Positions 28,701-36,600 of a DNA stretch of 64,000 bases are shown here, in pieces (the first letter of the stretch is position 1; each line of letters begins with the position of its first letter). A model generated the notes under the pieces. That model did no database searches, was not told the origin of the DNA, and saw nothing but the letters and a program-made list of their open reading frames with translations. Position numbers and translations under genes: made by a program. The stretch is from Bradyrhizobium quebecense (GTDB lineage: Bacteria; Pseudomonadota; Alphaproteobacteria; Rhizobiales; Xanthobacteraceae), in NCBI RefSeq assembly GCF_013373795.3, contig NZ_CP088022.1, forward strand, positions 434,001 through 498,000, written 5' to 3'.

Positions 28701-29212
28701 CCGGCGGCGTCTTCCAGCACGCGGCGGCGCTGCTCGGGCTTGGCCTGGATGATCTCGCCGATCTTGCCCTGGTGGACCAGCGCCGGCGAACGCGCGCCGG
28801 TGGCGGCGTCGGCGAACAGGATCTGCACATCCCTTGCACGGACGTCGCGGCCGTTGATGCGGTAGACCGAGCCGGCCTCGCGCTCGATGCGGCGGGAGAT
28901 TTCGAGCAGCTGGCTGTCGTTCATCGCGGCCGGTGCGGAGCGATCGGAATTGTCGATCGTCATCACGACTTCGGCGTGGTTGCGCGCCGGACGATTGCCG
29001 GAACCGGCGAAGATCACCGCATCCATGTCGGCGGCGCGCAGCGACTTGTGCGAGGTCTCGCCCATCGCCCAGCGCAGCGCTTCGACGAGATTGGATTTGC
29101 CGCAGCCGTTCGGTCCGACGACGCCGGTCAGGCCCGGCTCGATCATGAAATCGGTGGGTTCAACGAACGACTTGAAACCGTGCAGGCGGAGGCGCGTGAG
29201 CTTCATGTACAC
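25742..29212 (-). CDS. smc: Chromosome segregation protein SMC
   Basis: A 1156-residue SMC ATPase that organises and segregates the chromosome as a dimer, normally with ScpA and ScpB (not in this window). Walker A is GPNGCGKS at 33-40. Long coiled coils flank a hinge at roughly 505-660. The C-terminal head has the signature LSGGEQALTALAL and Walker B VLDEVDAPLDDHN. The first few residues MYMKL leave ATG at 29206 as an equally good start. Length is normal. Confidence 0.96.
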   Translation of the reverse strand: MYMKLTRLRLHGFKSFVEPTDFMIEPGLTGVVGPNGCGKSNLVEALRWAMGETSHKSLRAADMDAVIFAGSGNRPARNHAEVVMTIDNSDRSAPAAMNDSQLLEISRRIEREAGSVYRINGRDVRARDVQILFADAATGARSPALVHQGKIGEIIQAKPEQRRRVLEDAAGVAGLHARRHEAELRLKAAETNLTRVEDVIGQLSGQMEGLKKQARQAIRYREVAAKVRKSEAMLFHLRWIEANADVNDAAHTHDISVREMAERTREQAESARIQAIRAAELPALRDAEARAAAGLQRLTNAREMLDREEQRAKERVGELDRRLTQFAQDIAREQQQTSDADIALQRLDTEDAELKEEIKSRVEKRSGVDERVSEAEEILAATERQFSELTTQLADLTAKRNQLEAGVRTHRDRLARLDQEIANVQAEETKLAQETGNLGDIDALAAAMEMAQQTLAESEAAVQSSEAHHAAVRQTLEASRNPLAEAEKRVQRLETEARTISKLVTSETKNLWPPIIDGITVAKGYEKAIGAVLGDDLDAPVDSSAPMRWTNVGEAAGDPALPDGVERLADHVQAPPELARRLAQIGVVAKERGAALVSQLKTGQRLVSLEGDVWRWDGFVADAHAPTGAARRLAERARLVDIEHELEQARIDAAAKRQALETAEEELRSASAAEGASREAVRAARRETDAARERHAATEREINRHSARKSALTEAHSRVAADRAEAEAAHENAVAALSELPPGVETEAQLAAVRAEIDNQRRAAAQVRAEAQALAREAELADRRVQAIVAERNEWQSRKTSAASQVGTIEERIAEVSAEREELANAPEVFAEKRSALITEIEHAEGDRRIAADALATAEAAMAETDRLAKTSLEALSSSREATARAEERMEGTRRRLADIEREIHDMLEVEPSAVVGMAEIEPGAELPPVAQVEEELEKLRRDRERLGAVNLRAEEELKEVETQHTALTTERDDLVEAIKRLRQGIQSLNREARERLLTSFETVNNHFKRLFTELFGGGEAALHLIESDDPLEAGLEIIAKPPGKKPQTLSLLSGGEQALTALALIFAVFLTNPSPICVLDEVDAPLDDHNVERFCTLLNEMTASTETRFIIITHNPITMARMNRLFGVTMAERGVSQLVSVDLQGAVDILDQNVA

Positions 29213-29552
29213 AAATCTCGTTTGGCCGGGCGCGAATCTCCCTGCCGTGACAATACCATGGATGGCAATGTCGGTGTCTGGGGTGAATAGCTGCGTGCAG
29301 CTCTCATGAGCGGCGACAATGGCGATGCCGGTGCGTCAGGGCAACCGCTTGACCAAGCTTTTCCCAAGGGATTTGCAAGGGATTTACAGGGGTTTTGCGG
29401 CCTCTGCATGTCCTCGAAGATTCGCATCGCGCGAATCAGGTTTTCAACAACCAAATAATGCGACGGCGGCATGCCGTGATCGCAAATCATCCACAATTAT
29501 CGTGCCGCGCCTCGAACGCGGGTATGATGACGTCAGATTCGCGGGCGCGGGA
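29213..29552. other. 340-bp gap between dsbA-like gene and smc
   Basis: No convincing gene, terminator or RNA is visible. The sequence is less GC-rich than the flanking genes and probably holds the smc promoter side (toward 29300) and the 3' region of the thioredoxin gene's upstream neighbour. Overlapping open frames here are antisense or run into coding sequence. Confidence 0.5.
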
Positions 29553-30209
29553 TCAGCTCTTCAGCAGCGGGTCGATGTGCTTGCTGAACTCCTCGAACGA
29601 GGTCTCGCCCTTCAGCATCTCGCCATTGACGAAGAAGGTCGGCGTCGAGTTCACCTTCAGCACCTCGTTGGCGTATTTCTGGTCGGCGGCGATCTTGTCG
29701 AGCAGCGTCTGATCCTTCAGGCAGTCCTCGACCTGCTGCTGGCTGAGGCCGGCCTGCTTGCCGATCCGCGTCAGCGTCTCGGTGGTGTTCTTGACCACCC
29801 AGTCGTTCTGCTGGCGGAACAGCAGGTCGATCACCGCGAAGAATTTCGGCGCGTCGTCCTTGGCGATGCAGCGCGCCAGCATCGAGCCGGCGGCGGCCTT
29901 GATGTCGAGGGGGAATTCGCGGAACACGTAACGGACCTTGCCGCTATCGATGTAGGTCGACTTGATCTTCGGGAACACGGTCTCGTTGAAATTGGCGCAG
30001 TGCGGGCAGGTCATCGAGGCGTATTCGATGATGGTCACCTTGGCGTCCTGCGGGCCGAGCCCCATGTCGGGCAGCGACTGCGGCTTGGCGACCTCGGCGG
30101 CGGTCTGCGCGAACGCGTCCGTGATCAGGCGCAGCGGCGACAGCCCGGCGAGGGCGGCAAGCCCGGTCAGCGAGAGAGCGGTGGTGAAAGCGCGGCGCGT
30201 GATGATCAA
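29553..30209 (-). CDS. DsbA family thiol:disulfide oxidoreductase
   Basis: A 218-residue exported thioredoxin-fold protein. TTG at 30209 is preferred: GGGAG lies six bases upstream and it yields a short Tat-like signal ITRRAFTTALSL with cleavage near AFAQ. The active site is CPHC (MTCPHCANF) and the cis-Pro loop is NSTPTFFVNG. It probably oxidises or isomerises disulfides in periplasmic proteins. A GTG at 30236 is an alternative start. It follows the DUF721 gene on the same strand. Confidence 0.88.
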   Translation of the reverse strand: MIITRRAFTTALSLTGLAALAGLSPLRLITDAFAQTAAEVAKPQSLPDMGLGPQDAKVTIIEYASMTCPHCANFNETVFPKIKSTYIDSGKVRYVFREFPLDIKAAAGSMLARCIAKDDAPKFFAVIDLLFRQQNDWVVKNTTETLTRIGKQAGLSQQQVEDCLKDQTLLDKIAADQKYANEVLKVNSTPTFFVNGEMLKGETSFEEFSKHIDPLLKS

Positions 30210-30331
30210 GGTCAGCTCCCGGATTGGCGCATTCACGCCAGAATGAAGGGGGTCCCGAAAAGAAGCCTTCGCTAGCTTGAAACGACCATTGTGGCAATGC
30301 CGGGATCTCGCGGCCGAGCCTGCGAAAAGCG

Positions 30332-30811
30332 TCAATTTCGCTTGATCGAGGCACCCAGGCGGGCCAGCGCGGCGCGCAGATCGTCGTCCTCGACGGCGCC
30401 CAGGTTTGCCGCCTCCCGGGCCACGTCTTTGGCGTCGGGCGGGCGCGGCCGGGCGGGGCGGCCGCGGCGCAAAAGCGGCGCTTGCCGGATCGTCAGGCGG
30501 CCGACCGCGTGCCAGCCGAAGAAGCGGTTCACCCGCTCCAGGATGACGTCGGAGGAGTGCTGGATCTCCAGCGCCATCGGCCCCTCGACCCGCAGCACCA
30601 GCGTGGCCGGCTCCTGCGGCTGCCCCTCGACCGGCCGAGGCCACTGGATCTTCAGGGGCTCGCAATAGGCCGCGATCCGCTCGCCTGCGATCTCGGTCCA
30701 GCGCGTCACCAGTTCGCGAGCGGCAAAGCCCTGCTTGGCATAGGCGTCGGTGAAGACGTCGCTGAGCAGGATCGACAAGGGCTTTGCGCTGATCGGGCCG
30801 GGTCTGGGCAT
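30332..30811 (-). CDS. DUF721 (DciA-like) protein
   Basis: A 159-residue protein with a DUF721 domain, the family that includes the helicase loader DciA. The family core ETAGERIAAYCEP-like stretch appears as WTEIAGERIAAYCEP (~40-54), followed by LVLRVEGPMALEIQHSS and RVNRFFGW. The Arg/Pro-rich segment near 115-135 is a linker. ATG at 30811 is chosen because further upstream sequence is a palindromic repeat. Role in replication initiation is inferred from the family. Confidence 0.78.
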   Translation of the reverse strand: MPRPGPISAKPLSILLSDVFTDAYAKQGFAARELVTRWTEIAGERIAAYCEPLKIQWPRPVEGQPQEPATLVLRVEGPMALEIQHSSDVILERVNRFFGWHAVGRLTIRQAPLLRRGRPARPRPPDAKDVAREAANLGAVEDDDLRAALARLGASIKRN

Positions 30812-30860
30812 GGGTGGGGTTATAGCATCCCGCAATTCGGTGAGGAACGTTCCTGCCGCC

Positions 30861-30947
30861 ATGGCCGGGCTTGTCCCGGCCATACACGCCTTTGTTTCCC
30901 CGGACAAAGAAAGACGTGGATGCCCGGGTCAAGCCCGGGCATGACGG
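30861..30947. repeat. Two CCCGGC hairpins between DUF721 and mutY
   Basis: Hairpin ATGGCCGGGC/TCCCGGCCAT (30861-30883) and hairpin ATGCCCGGG/CCCGGGCAT (30920-30942). They lie between divergent genes, so they must sit in or near both promoters. Confidence 0.8.
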
Positions 30948-30973
30948 GGCAAGATCTGTCCTAGAGTAACATC

Positions 30974-32086
30974 ATGAGCTCGCGCGCGGCCGCCAAAACC
31001 AAACCGACCGACCAGCAAGCCGACCGCCCGGCGCGGCTGCTTGCCTGGTATGACCGGCATCGGCGGCGGCTGCCGTGGCGCGCGGAGGCGGGGGAGCGGG
31101 CCGATCCGTACCGTGTCTGGCTGTCCGAGATCATGCTGCAGCAGACCACGGTCAGGGCGGTCGGACCTTATTTCGAGAAATTCCTGTCGCGCTGGCCCGA
31201 CGTGACTGCGCTCGGCCGCGCCTCGCTCGACGATGTCCTCAGGATGTGGGCCGGGCTCGGCTATTATTCGCGCGCGCGCAACCTGCACGCCTGCGCGGTT
31301 GCGGTGCTGAACACCCATGACGGGGCCTTTCCGGACACCGAGGAGGGCCTGGGTGCGCTGCCCGGCATCGGGCCGTACACCGCGGCGGCGATCGCCGCGA
31401 TCGCATTCGACCGCCGCACCATGCCGGTCGACGGCAACATCGAGCGCGTGGTCACCCGGCTCTACGCCATCGAGGCGGCGCTGCCGCAGGCCAAGCCGCT
31501 GATCAAGGAGATGGCCGCGACATTGCTCGGCCCGTCCCGTGCCGGCGACAAGAACTCTCGCGCCGGCGACAGCGCCCAGGCGCTGATGGATCTCGGCGCC
31601 ACCATCTGCACGCCGAAGAAGCCGGCTTGCGCATTGTGTCCGCTGAATGACGATTGCGCAGGCCGCGCCCGCGGCGATCAGGAGACGTTCCCGCGCAAGG
31701 CACCGAAGAAGAGCGGTACGTTGCGCCGCGGCGCCGCCTTCGTGGTGACGCGCGTCGCCGAACTCCTGGTGCGCTCGCGCCCAGACAAAGGCCTGCTCGG
31801 CGGCATGACCGAAGTGCCGGGATCGCAATGGCTTGCCGGGCAGGCCGATGCCGCCGCGCTGGCACAGGCGCCGGAGCTCAAGGGCGTCACGCGCTGGCAC
31901 CGCAAGACCGGCGTGGTCACCCATGTGTTCACGCACTTCCCGCTCGAGCTCGTGGTCTATACGGCCAATGTTCCGCCGCGGACCCGCGCGCCGGACGGCA
32001 TGCGCTGGGTGCCGGTGGCGACGCTGGACGGCGAGGCGTTTCCCAATGTGATGCGCAAGGCCATCGCGCACGGGCTGGATCTCTAG
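30974..32086 (+). CDS. mutY: A/G-specific adenine glycosylase
   Basis: A 370-residue base-excision repair enzyme that removes A opposite 8-oxoG. The catalytic Glu is E52 in SEIMLQQTTV, the helix-hairpin-helix is LPGIGPYTAAAIAAIAF with the catalytic Asp in VDGN, and the [4Fe-4S] cluster has the C-X6-C-X2-C-X5-C spacing. A C-terminal Nudix-like domain starts near 245. A small insertion with a duplicated SRAGD (about 190-200) precedes the Fe-S motif. Confidence 0.95.
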   Translation: MSSRAAAKTKPTDQQADRPARLLAWYDRHRRRLPWRAEAGERADPYRVWLSEIMLQQTTVRAVGPYFEKFLSRWPDVTALGRASLDDVLRMWAGLGYYSRARNLHACAVAVLNTHDGAFPDTEEGLGALPGIGPYTAAAIAAIAFDRRTMPVDGNIERVVTRLYAIEAALPQAKPLIKEMAATLLGPSRAGDKNSRAGDSAQALMDLGATICTPKKPACALCPLNDDCAGRARGDQETFPRKAPKKSGTLRRGAAFVVTRVAELLVRSRPDKGLLGGMTEVPGSQWLAGQADAAALAQAPELKGVTRWHRKTGVVTHVFTHFPLELVVYTANVPPRTRAPDGMRWVPVATLDGEAFPNVMRKAIAHGLDL

Positions 32087-32152
32087 GGGGGAGACCTGCT
32101 GACACCATGCTGGCAGCAGGTCTCGGCTACGACGTCCCAAATGGAGGCCGCC

Positions 32153-32572
32153 ATGATCGCAACCGCACTCGACCGCATCCCGATGCCGCCAGTCGCAAAG
32201 CTGCTGGGTTGGCACGTGGCTGACGCACGTCCGCAGGACGGCTGGATCAGGATCGTGTTCGACGGCAAGCCGGACTTCTGCAATCCGGCCGGCTTCGTCC
32301 AGGGCGGCATGCTCTCGGCGATGCTCGACGACACGATGGGCCCCGCGGTGTTCATCATGACCGAGGGCAGGCTCTTCACCACGACGATCACGATGAATGT
32401 GAACTTCCTCGCGCCTGCCAAGCCCGGACCGATCACCGGCGAGGCGACCGTCACGCAGCTCGGCAAGACCATCGCCTTTGTCGAGGGCCGGTTGACCGCC
32501 GCGGACGGCACTTTGCTCGCGACGGCGAGCAGCAGCATCCGCCTGGTGGAAGCGTCGCGGGCGCTGCGCTAG
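32153..32572 (+). CDS. PaaI family hotdog-fold thioesterase
   Basis: A 139-residue hotdog-fold protein. The PaaI/COG2050 signature is NPAGFVQGGMLSAMLDDTMG, with the catalytic Asp in LDDTMG. It hydrolyses acyl- or aryl-CoA thioesters by family; the substrate is unknown. ATG at 32153 is favoured over the in-frame ATG at 32141, because GGAGG at 32143-32147 sits at the right spacing for the second. Confidence 0.9.
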   Translation: MIATALDRIPMPPVAKLLGWHVADARPQDGWIRIVFDGKPDFCNPAGFVQGGMLSAMLDDTMGPAVFIMTEGRLFTTTITMNVNFLAPAKPGPITGEATVTQLGKTIAFVEGRLTAADGTLLATASSSIRLVEASRALR

Positions 32573-32597
32573 GGCGGCGTGCGCGCTATAGCAAACC

Positions 32598-32701
32598 CGT
32601 CATGCTGAGGTGCGAGCGGAGCGAGCCTCGAAGCATGCACGGCCACCAGCGCGGGCCGTGCACCCTTCGAGACGCCGCTTCGCGGCTCCTCAGGGTGACG
32701 G
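32598..32701. repeat. Paired-palindrome repeat, CGTCCTGAGG family
   Basis: Outer arms CCGTCATGCTGAGG and CCTCAGGGTGACGG with inner CCTCGAAGCATGCACGG and CCGTGCACCCTTCGAG. Between convergent thioesterase and monooxygenase genes. Sister of 25627-25732. Confidence 0.82.
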
Positions 32702-32734
32702 AATCATAGAGCGGCGCTTTGATGCACGCAGCAC

Positions 32735-34003
32735 TTAGGCTCCCGCCCGCTGCACGATCGGCGGCTTGGCGTTCAGCCCCTCGACCTGGAAGCCGGCGAC
32801 GCGCTTGTAGTTGGCGGCGATGTCTTCAAGCTCCTGCTGCGACAGCACCTCGGTGACGACGCCGAAGCCGTCGGGTGCGCGCTCCTCGACGAGCTGCATG
32901 ACCTGTTCGGGCCCGTTGCGGCGGTTCAGCATCACGAGATCGGTGGTTGCCGGGCGCCGTTCGGCCTCATAGGCTAACAGCGCCGCCTGCGTCGGGCCAT
33001 GCGCCAGGATCTCGCGCGTCAGCGTGCGCGCATCGAGGATCGCCTGCGAGGCGCCGTTGGAGCCGATCGGGTACATCGGGTGCGCGGCGTCGCCCATCAG
33101 CGTGACGCGGCCGAAGGTCCATTGCGGGATCGGATCGCGATCGACCAGCGGATATTCGTAGGCATGCGGACAGTTCCGGATCAAACCGGGCACGTCGAGC
33201 CAGTCGAAATTCCAGCTCTCGAACCACGGCAGGAACTCGTCGAGTTTTGCCGTGCGGTTATAGTCCTCGCGGCGCCACTGATAGGTCGGCGGCATGTGGC
33301 GCTCGGCGACCCAGTTGATGTCGAACTTGCCGTCGGGGCCGGCCTCCTTCGAGATCGGATAGCAAACGAATTTCAGGGTCTCGTGGCCGGCCATGATCAT
33401 GGTGCGGCCGGTCAGGAAGGCATTGCCGCGGGTGATGCCGCGCCACAGGATGCGGCCGTTCCAGATCGGCGGCCCTTCCTGCGGATAGAGCTTCTCGCGC
33501 ACCGCCGAATGGATGCCGTCGGCGGCGATCAGCACCGCGCCGTCATAGCTGCCGGCGGGCTTGCCGGTCGCCTTGTCGATGAAGTCGGCGCGGACGCCGT
33601 CAGCGGTCTCGGTCCAGCCGGTGAGATGATGGCTGGTCAGGATGTTCTCACGTCCCAGCCGTTCGGTCGCGGCGTCAAGCAGCAGCTGCTGCAACCGGCC
33701 ACGATGGATCGAGAACTGCGGCCATTTATAGCCGGCCTCGAGCCCGCGCGGCTCGCTCCAGATCGGTTTGCCGTGCTTGGAGAAATAGGCGAGCTCGCGG
33801 GTGCGCACCGCCGATGCGTCGAGCACATCGTGCAGGCCGAGCTCGATCAGTTCGCGCACCGCATGCGGCAGCACGTTGATGCCGACGCCGAGCGGCCGCA
33901 ATTCGGGCACGCTCTCGAACACGCGGCAGGGCACGCCGATCTGGTGCAGGCTGAGCGCCAGCGTCAGCCCGCCAATTCCGCCACCTGCAATCAGTACAGT
34001 CAT
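32735..34003 (-). CDS. FAD-dependent aromatic-ring monooxygenase-like oxidoreductase
   Basis: A 422-residue class A flavoprotein monooxygenase. The dinucleotide motif GGGIGG is at 7-12, and the FAD-ribityl motif is GDAAHPMYPIGSNGASQA near 295-312. It resembles salicylate or 3-hydroxybenzoate hydroxylases. ATG at 34003 follows a G-rich GAGGGGGGGG stretch, which serves as ribosome site. It is divergent from a glutathione transferase gene. The substrate cannot be read from sequence. Confidence 0.88.
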   Translation of the reverse strand: MTVLIAGGGIGGLTLALSLHQIGVPCRVFESVPELRPLGVGINVLPHAVRELIELGLHDVLDASAVRTRELAYFSKHGKPIWSEPRGLEAGYKWPQFSIHRGRLQQLLLDAATERLGRENILTSHHLTGWTETADGVRADFIDKATGKPAGSYDGAVLIAADGIHSAVREKLYPQEGPPIWNGRILWRGITRGNAFLTGRTMIMAGHETLKFVCYPISKEAGPDGKFDINWVAERHMPPTYQWRREDYNRTAKLDEFLPWFESWNFDWLDVPGLIRNCPHAYEYPLVDRDPIPQWTFGRVTLMGDAAHPMYPIGSNGASQAILDARTLTREILAHGPTQAALLAYEAERRPATTDLVMLNRRNGPEQVMQLVEERAPDGFGVVTEVLSQQELEDIAANYKRVAGFQVEGLNAKPPIVQRAGA

Positions 34004-34175
34004 GACCCCCCCCCTCGATTGGTCATGGTCATCGCATGGCGGCCCCGCTGCGGGCAAGGTCCGCGGCACCGCGCGGGGTGGACGGCAAGGGGGGCTGCCG
34101 CTAACGTCCGCCGCATCCCAAAACAAGCCAGGCCGGGTTCGCACCGAACCGACAAGGCCCGCAGAGGACAACGAC

Positions 34176-34796
34176 ATGCTCAAGCTCTATACCGCCCCCG
34201 GCACCTGCGCCCTCGCGTCCCACATTGCACTGGCCGAGGCCGGCGCGCCCTATTCGGTCGAGCGGCTTGATTTCAAGATCAACCAGCAGAACAGCCCGGA
34301 GTATCTGAAGATCAATCCGAAGGGCCGCGTTCCGGCGCTGGTGACCGACCACGGCGTGCTCACCGAGACGCCGGCGATGCTGGCCTACATCGCGCAGACC
34401 TATCCGCAGGCGAAGCTCGCGCCGCTCGACGACGCCTTCGCGTTCGCGAAGCTGCAGGCCTTCAATTCCTACCTCTGCTCGACGGTGCATGTCTGCCACG
34501 CCCACAAGATGCGCGGCGCGCGCTGGGCGACCCAGGAGACGTCGTTCGCCGACATGAAGTCGATGGTCCCGAAGACCATGGGCGCCTGCTTCAACCTGAT
34601 CGAGCGCGACATGCTGAAGGGCCCGTGGGTGATGGGCGACAGCTACACGGTCGGCGACGCCTATCTCTACACGCTGACCCTCTGGCTCGATGGCGACGGC
34701 GTCGACATCGCGACCCTGCCCAAGGTGAAGGCGCATCGCGCCGCGATGGAGCAGCGGCCGGCGGTCCAGAAGGTGCTGGCCGAGCAGAAGGTGTAA
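34176..34796 (+). CDS. Glutathione S-transferase, beta-like
   Basis: A 206-residue GST. The N-terminal thioredoxin-like domain has the Cys of bacterial beta GSTs (YTAPGTCALASHIAL), the cis-Pro loop GRVPAL and the glutathione-binding ETPAML. The C-terminal helical domain follows from about 88. ATG at 34176 gives the family start MLKLYTAPG. It faces away from the flavin monooxygenase gene and could act on its product, but that is inference. Confidence 0.9.
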   Translation: MLKLYTAPGTCALASHIALAEAGAPYSVERLDFKINQQNSPEYLKINPKGRVPALVTDHGVLTETPAMLAYIAQTYPQAKLAPLDDAFAFAKLQAFNSYLCSTVHVCHAHKMRGARWATQETSFADMKSMVPKTMGACFNLIERDMLKGPWVMGDSYTVGDAYLYTLTLWLDGDGVDIATLPKVKAHRAAMEQRPAVQKVLAEQKV

Positions 34797-34823
34797 GCGG
34801 ATAAGCTAAGCCAAGAAGTCGGT

Positions 34824-34848
34824 GTCGTCCCGGCGAAGGCCGGGACGA
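34824..34848. repeat. Short palindrome, GTCGTCCCGG family
   Basis: Arms GTCGTCCCGGC and GCCGGGACGA around GAAG. Between the convergent GST and LysR genes; a likely bidirectional terminator. Confidence 0.75.
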
Positions 34849-34864
34849 GATGTGGAGCGCGCCG

Positions 34865-35779
34865 CTACACCTTGCGCGTCTCCAGCTCCCGTCCGGTCTC
34901 CAGCATCAGCCGGCGCAGCCAGATCGAGCCGGGATCCATCTGGGCTCGTGTCGGATAGAACATATGCTGCTCGTCGATACCGGGATCGAGCGGCGGCGTC
35001 ACCGTCACCAGCGATAATTGTTTCGCCAGCGCGGAGATCAGCCGGCGCGGCACGAAGGCGACGAGGTCGGTGCGCGCCGTGACGTGCAGCGCCTCGATAT
35101 AGCCCGGCACCACCAGCGCGATCCGTCGCTGGATGCCCTTGGCGCGCAGCCAGGTGTCGATCAGATCCTCGTTGTGGCCGCGGATGATCACGGCGATATG
35201 CCGCGCGGCGAGGAACGCCTCGCGCTTCCTGAGTTTGACGCCGGCGGGGTGACCGCGCCGCACTGCCAGCGCATCGATATCGGTGTAGAGCCGCTGGCGG
35301 TGAAATCCCTTGAAGGAATTGCCGATCGAAATCACGAGATCGATGGTGCGGGCGAACTCGGGCGTGAAGATCGCGGAGCTCCGCCACGGCACTACATCGA
35401 TGGTGACGTTCGGCGCCAGCTGCGTCACCTTTTCCATCAGCCGCGGCATCAACAGCTCGACCGCGAGGTCGGGCATCATCAGGCGGAAATGCCGTTCGCT
35501 GCGCGCGGGGTCGAAATCATCAGATACGAACAGCGTGCGCACCTGGTCGAGCGCCTGTGCCAGCGGTGAACGCAGCGCCTGCGCCCGCGGCGTCAGCTCC
35601 ATTCGCGCGCCGTTGCGCACCAGCAGCGGATCGCCGATCAGGTCGCGCAGCCGCTGCAGCGCGTGGCTTGTCGCGGGCTGCGACAGATTGAGCCGCATCG
35701 CGGCGCGGCTGACATTGGCATCGCGCAGCAGGGCGTCGAGCGCGACCAGCAGATTGAGGTCAAGCGAATTCAAATTCAT
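34865..35779 (-). CDS. LysR family transcriptional regulator
   Basis: A 304-residue LysR regulator with an N-terminal winged helix-turn-helix (LNLLVALDALLRDANVSRAAMRLNLSQPATSHALQRL region, residues ~6-42, given as position) and a NodD/SyrM-like co-inducer domain from about 90. The MNLNSLDLNLL start at 35779 is chosen as usual for the family; an in-frame ATG at 35797 exists. It is divergent from the NTF2-like gene. The target genes are not certain: GST, monooxygenase or NTF2-like gene. Confidence 0.9.
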   Translation of the reverse strand: MNLNSLDLNLLVALDALLRDANVSRAAMRLNLSQPATSHALQRLRDLIGDPLLVRNGARMELTPRAQALRSPLAQALDQVRTLFVSDDFDPARSERHFRLMMPDLAVELLMPRLMEKVTQLAPNVTIDVVPWRSSAIFTPEFARTIDLVISIGNSFKGFHRQRLYTDIDALAVRRGHPAGVKLRKREAFLAARHIAVIIRGHNEDLIDTWLRAKGIQRRIALVVPGYIEALHVTARTDLVAFVPRRLISALAKQLSLVTVTPPLDPGIDEQHMFYPTRAQMDPGSIWLRRLMLETGRELETRKV

Positions 35780-35860
35780 CAGGTGAATATATATCATACC
35801 ACCTATCGATTGGAAGAATGTGCGCCGGCGCCGCATGATCCGGGGGCAAGGCGTTCTCAC

Positions 35861-35881
35861 GCGAAGCGAATAGCGCTTCGC
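35861..35881. promoter_or_regulatory. Palindrome between lysR and the NTF2-like gene
   Basis: Perfect 8-bp inverted repeat GCGAAGCG/CGCTTCGC with a 5-base spacer, 51 bases before the NTF2-like ATG and 82 before the lysR ATG. Could be an operator or a hairpin. It does not fit T-N11-A well. Confidence 0.4.
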
Positions 35882-35931
35882 TCGGGGAAGTGCCTGAAAA
35901 TCAGAGCCAATCCAACACAAGGAGACGCGCC

Positions 35932-36375
35932 ATGAGCGCAGCCGACAACAAGAAACTGGTGCAGGAGATATTCGCGATCGCGGGCGATCCCGATCCCGCG
36001 GTGCGCGAGAAATCGCTGCTGGTGGCCAATCTCGCCGACGACGCGATCTGGACCGTGACCGGGCAATATTCCTGGTCGCGCACCTTCACCGGCAAGCAAT
36101 CGATCATGAACGACCTGCACGGGCACGTCCGCTCCAGGCTGGTGGAGCGTGGCCGCACCATCGCCCACCGCTTCATCGCCGACGGCGACATCGTCGCGGT
36201 CGAGGCCAAGGGCAACAACCTCACCAAGGACGGCCAGCGCTACGACAACGATTATTGCCTGGTGTTTCGCTTCGACGGCGGCCGGATCAAGGAGATCCGG
36301 GAATATTGCGACTCGGTGCTGACCGAGAAGGCGCTTGGTCCGCTTCCGGCGGCCGCGGTTCGCGCGGCGGGTTAG
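35932..36375 (+). CDS. NTF2/SnoaL-like protein
   Basis: A 147-residue protein of the NTF2-like fold (SnoaL-like, often annotated nuclear transport factor 2 family). The hydrophobic pocket motifs GKQSIMNDLHGHV and YDNDYCLVFRFDGGRIKEIREYCDS fit the fold. ATG at 35932 has AAGGAGA seven bases upstream. It is divergent from the LysR gene, which may regulate it. The ligand is unknown. Confidence 0.85.
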   Translation: MSAADNKKLVQEIFAIAGDPDPAVREKSLLVANLADDAIWTVTGQYSWSRTFTGKQSIMNDLHGHVRSRLVERGRTIAHRFIADGDIVAVEAKGNNLTKDGQRYDNDYCLVFRFDGGRIKEIREYCDSVLTEKALGPLPAAAVRAAG

Positions 36376-36377
36376 GT

Positions 36378-36533
36378 GTGCTCGCCTGGATCAGGCAGTG
36401 GCGTGAGAACCGGCGCGCATGGCGGCAGCTTGCTGCCATGAGCGAACGCGAGTTGCAGGATATCGGTATCTGCCGCGTCGACGTCGTCGACCACGGCCGG
36501 TATGACAAGGGCAGGCCGTACTGGCCACCGTGA
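36378..36533 (+). CDS. DUF1127 small protein
   Basis: A 51-residue protein, starting with GTG at 36378, two bases after the preceding stop. It has the DUF1127 core RQLAAMSERELQDIGICRVDV, common in alphaproteobacteria and linked in Agrobacterium and Rhodobacter to phosphate, stress and RNA metabolism. Highly basic at the N-terminus. Likely co-transcribed with the NTF2-like gene. Confidence 0.85.
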   Translation: MLAWIRQWRENRRAWRQLAAMSERELQDIGICRVDVVDHGRYDKGRPYWPP

Positions 36534-36553
36534 GAGCGAAAGGATCGCAGCAT

Positions 36554-36593
36554 GCAGGGTGGGCATGGCGCTGTGCGTCTTTGCCCACCCTGC
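36554..36593. terminator. Bidirectional palindrome between convergent genes
   Basis: Inverted repeat GCAGGGTGGGCA/TGCCCACCCTGC (36554-36565 and 36582-36593), a 12-bp stem. It separates DUF1127 and the GST gene and probably terminates both. Confidence 0.65.
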
Positions 36594-36600
36594 GCAGTGC

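Noticed and set aside
25868..29290. 1140-codon open frame antisense to smc
   Set aside because: Explained by codon bias on the opposite strand of smc; no signature or start context.
30974..32086. Duplicated SRAGD in MutY as sign of a frameshift
   Set aside because: The frame continues into an intact Fe-S motif and C-terminal domain, so it is a small in-frame insertion.
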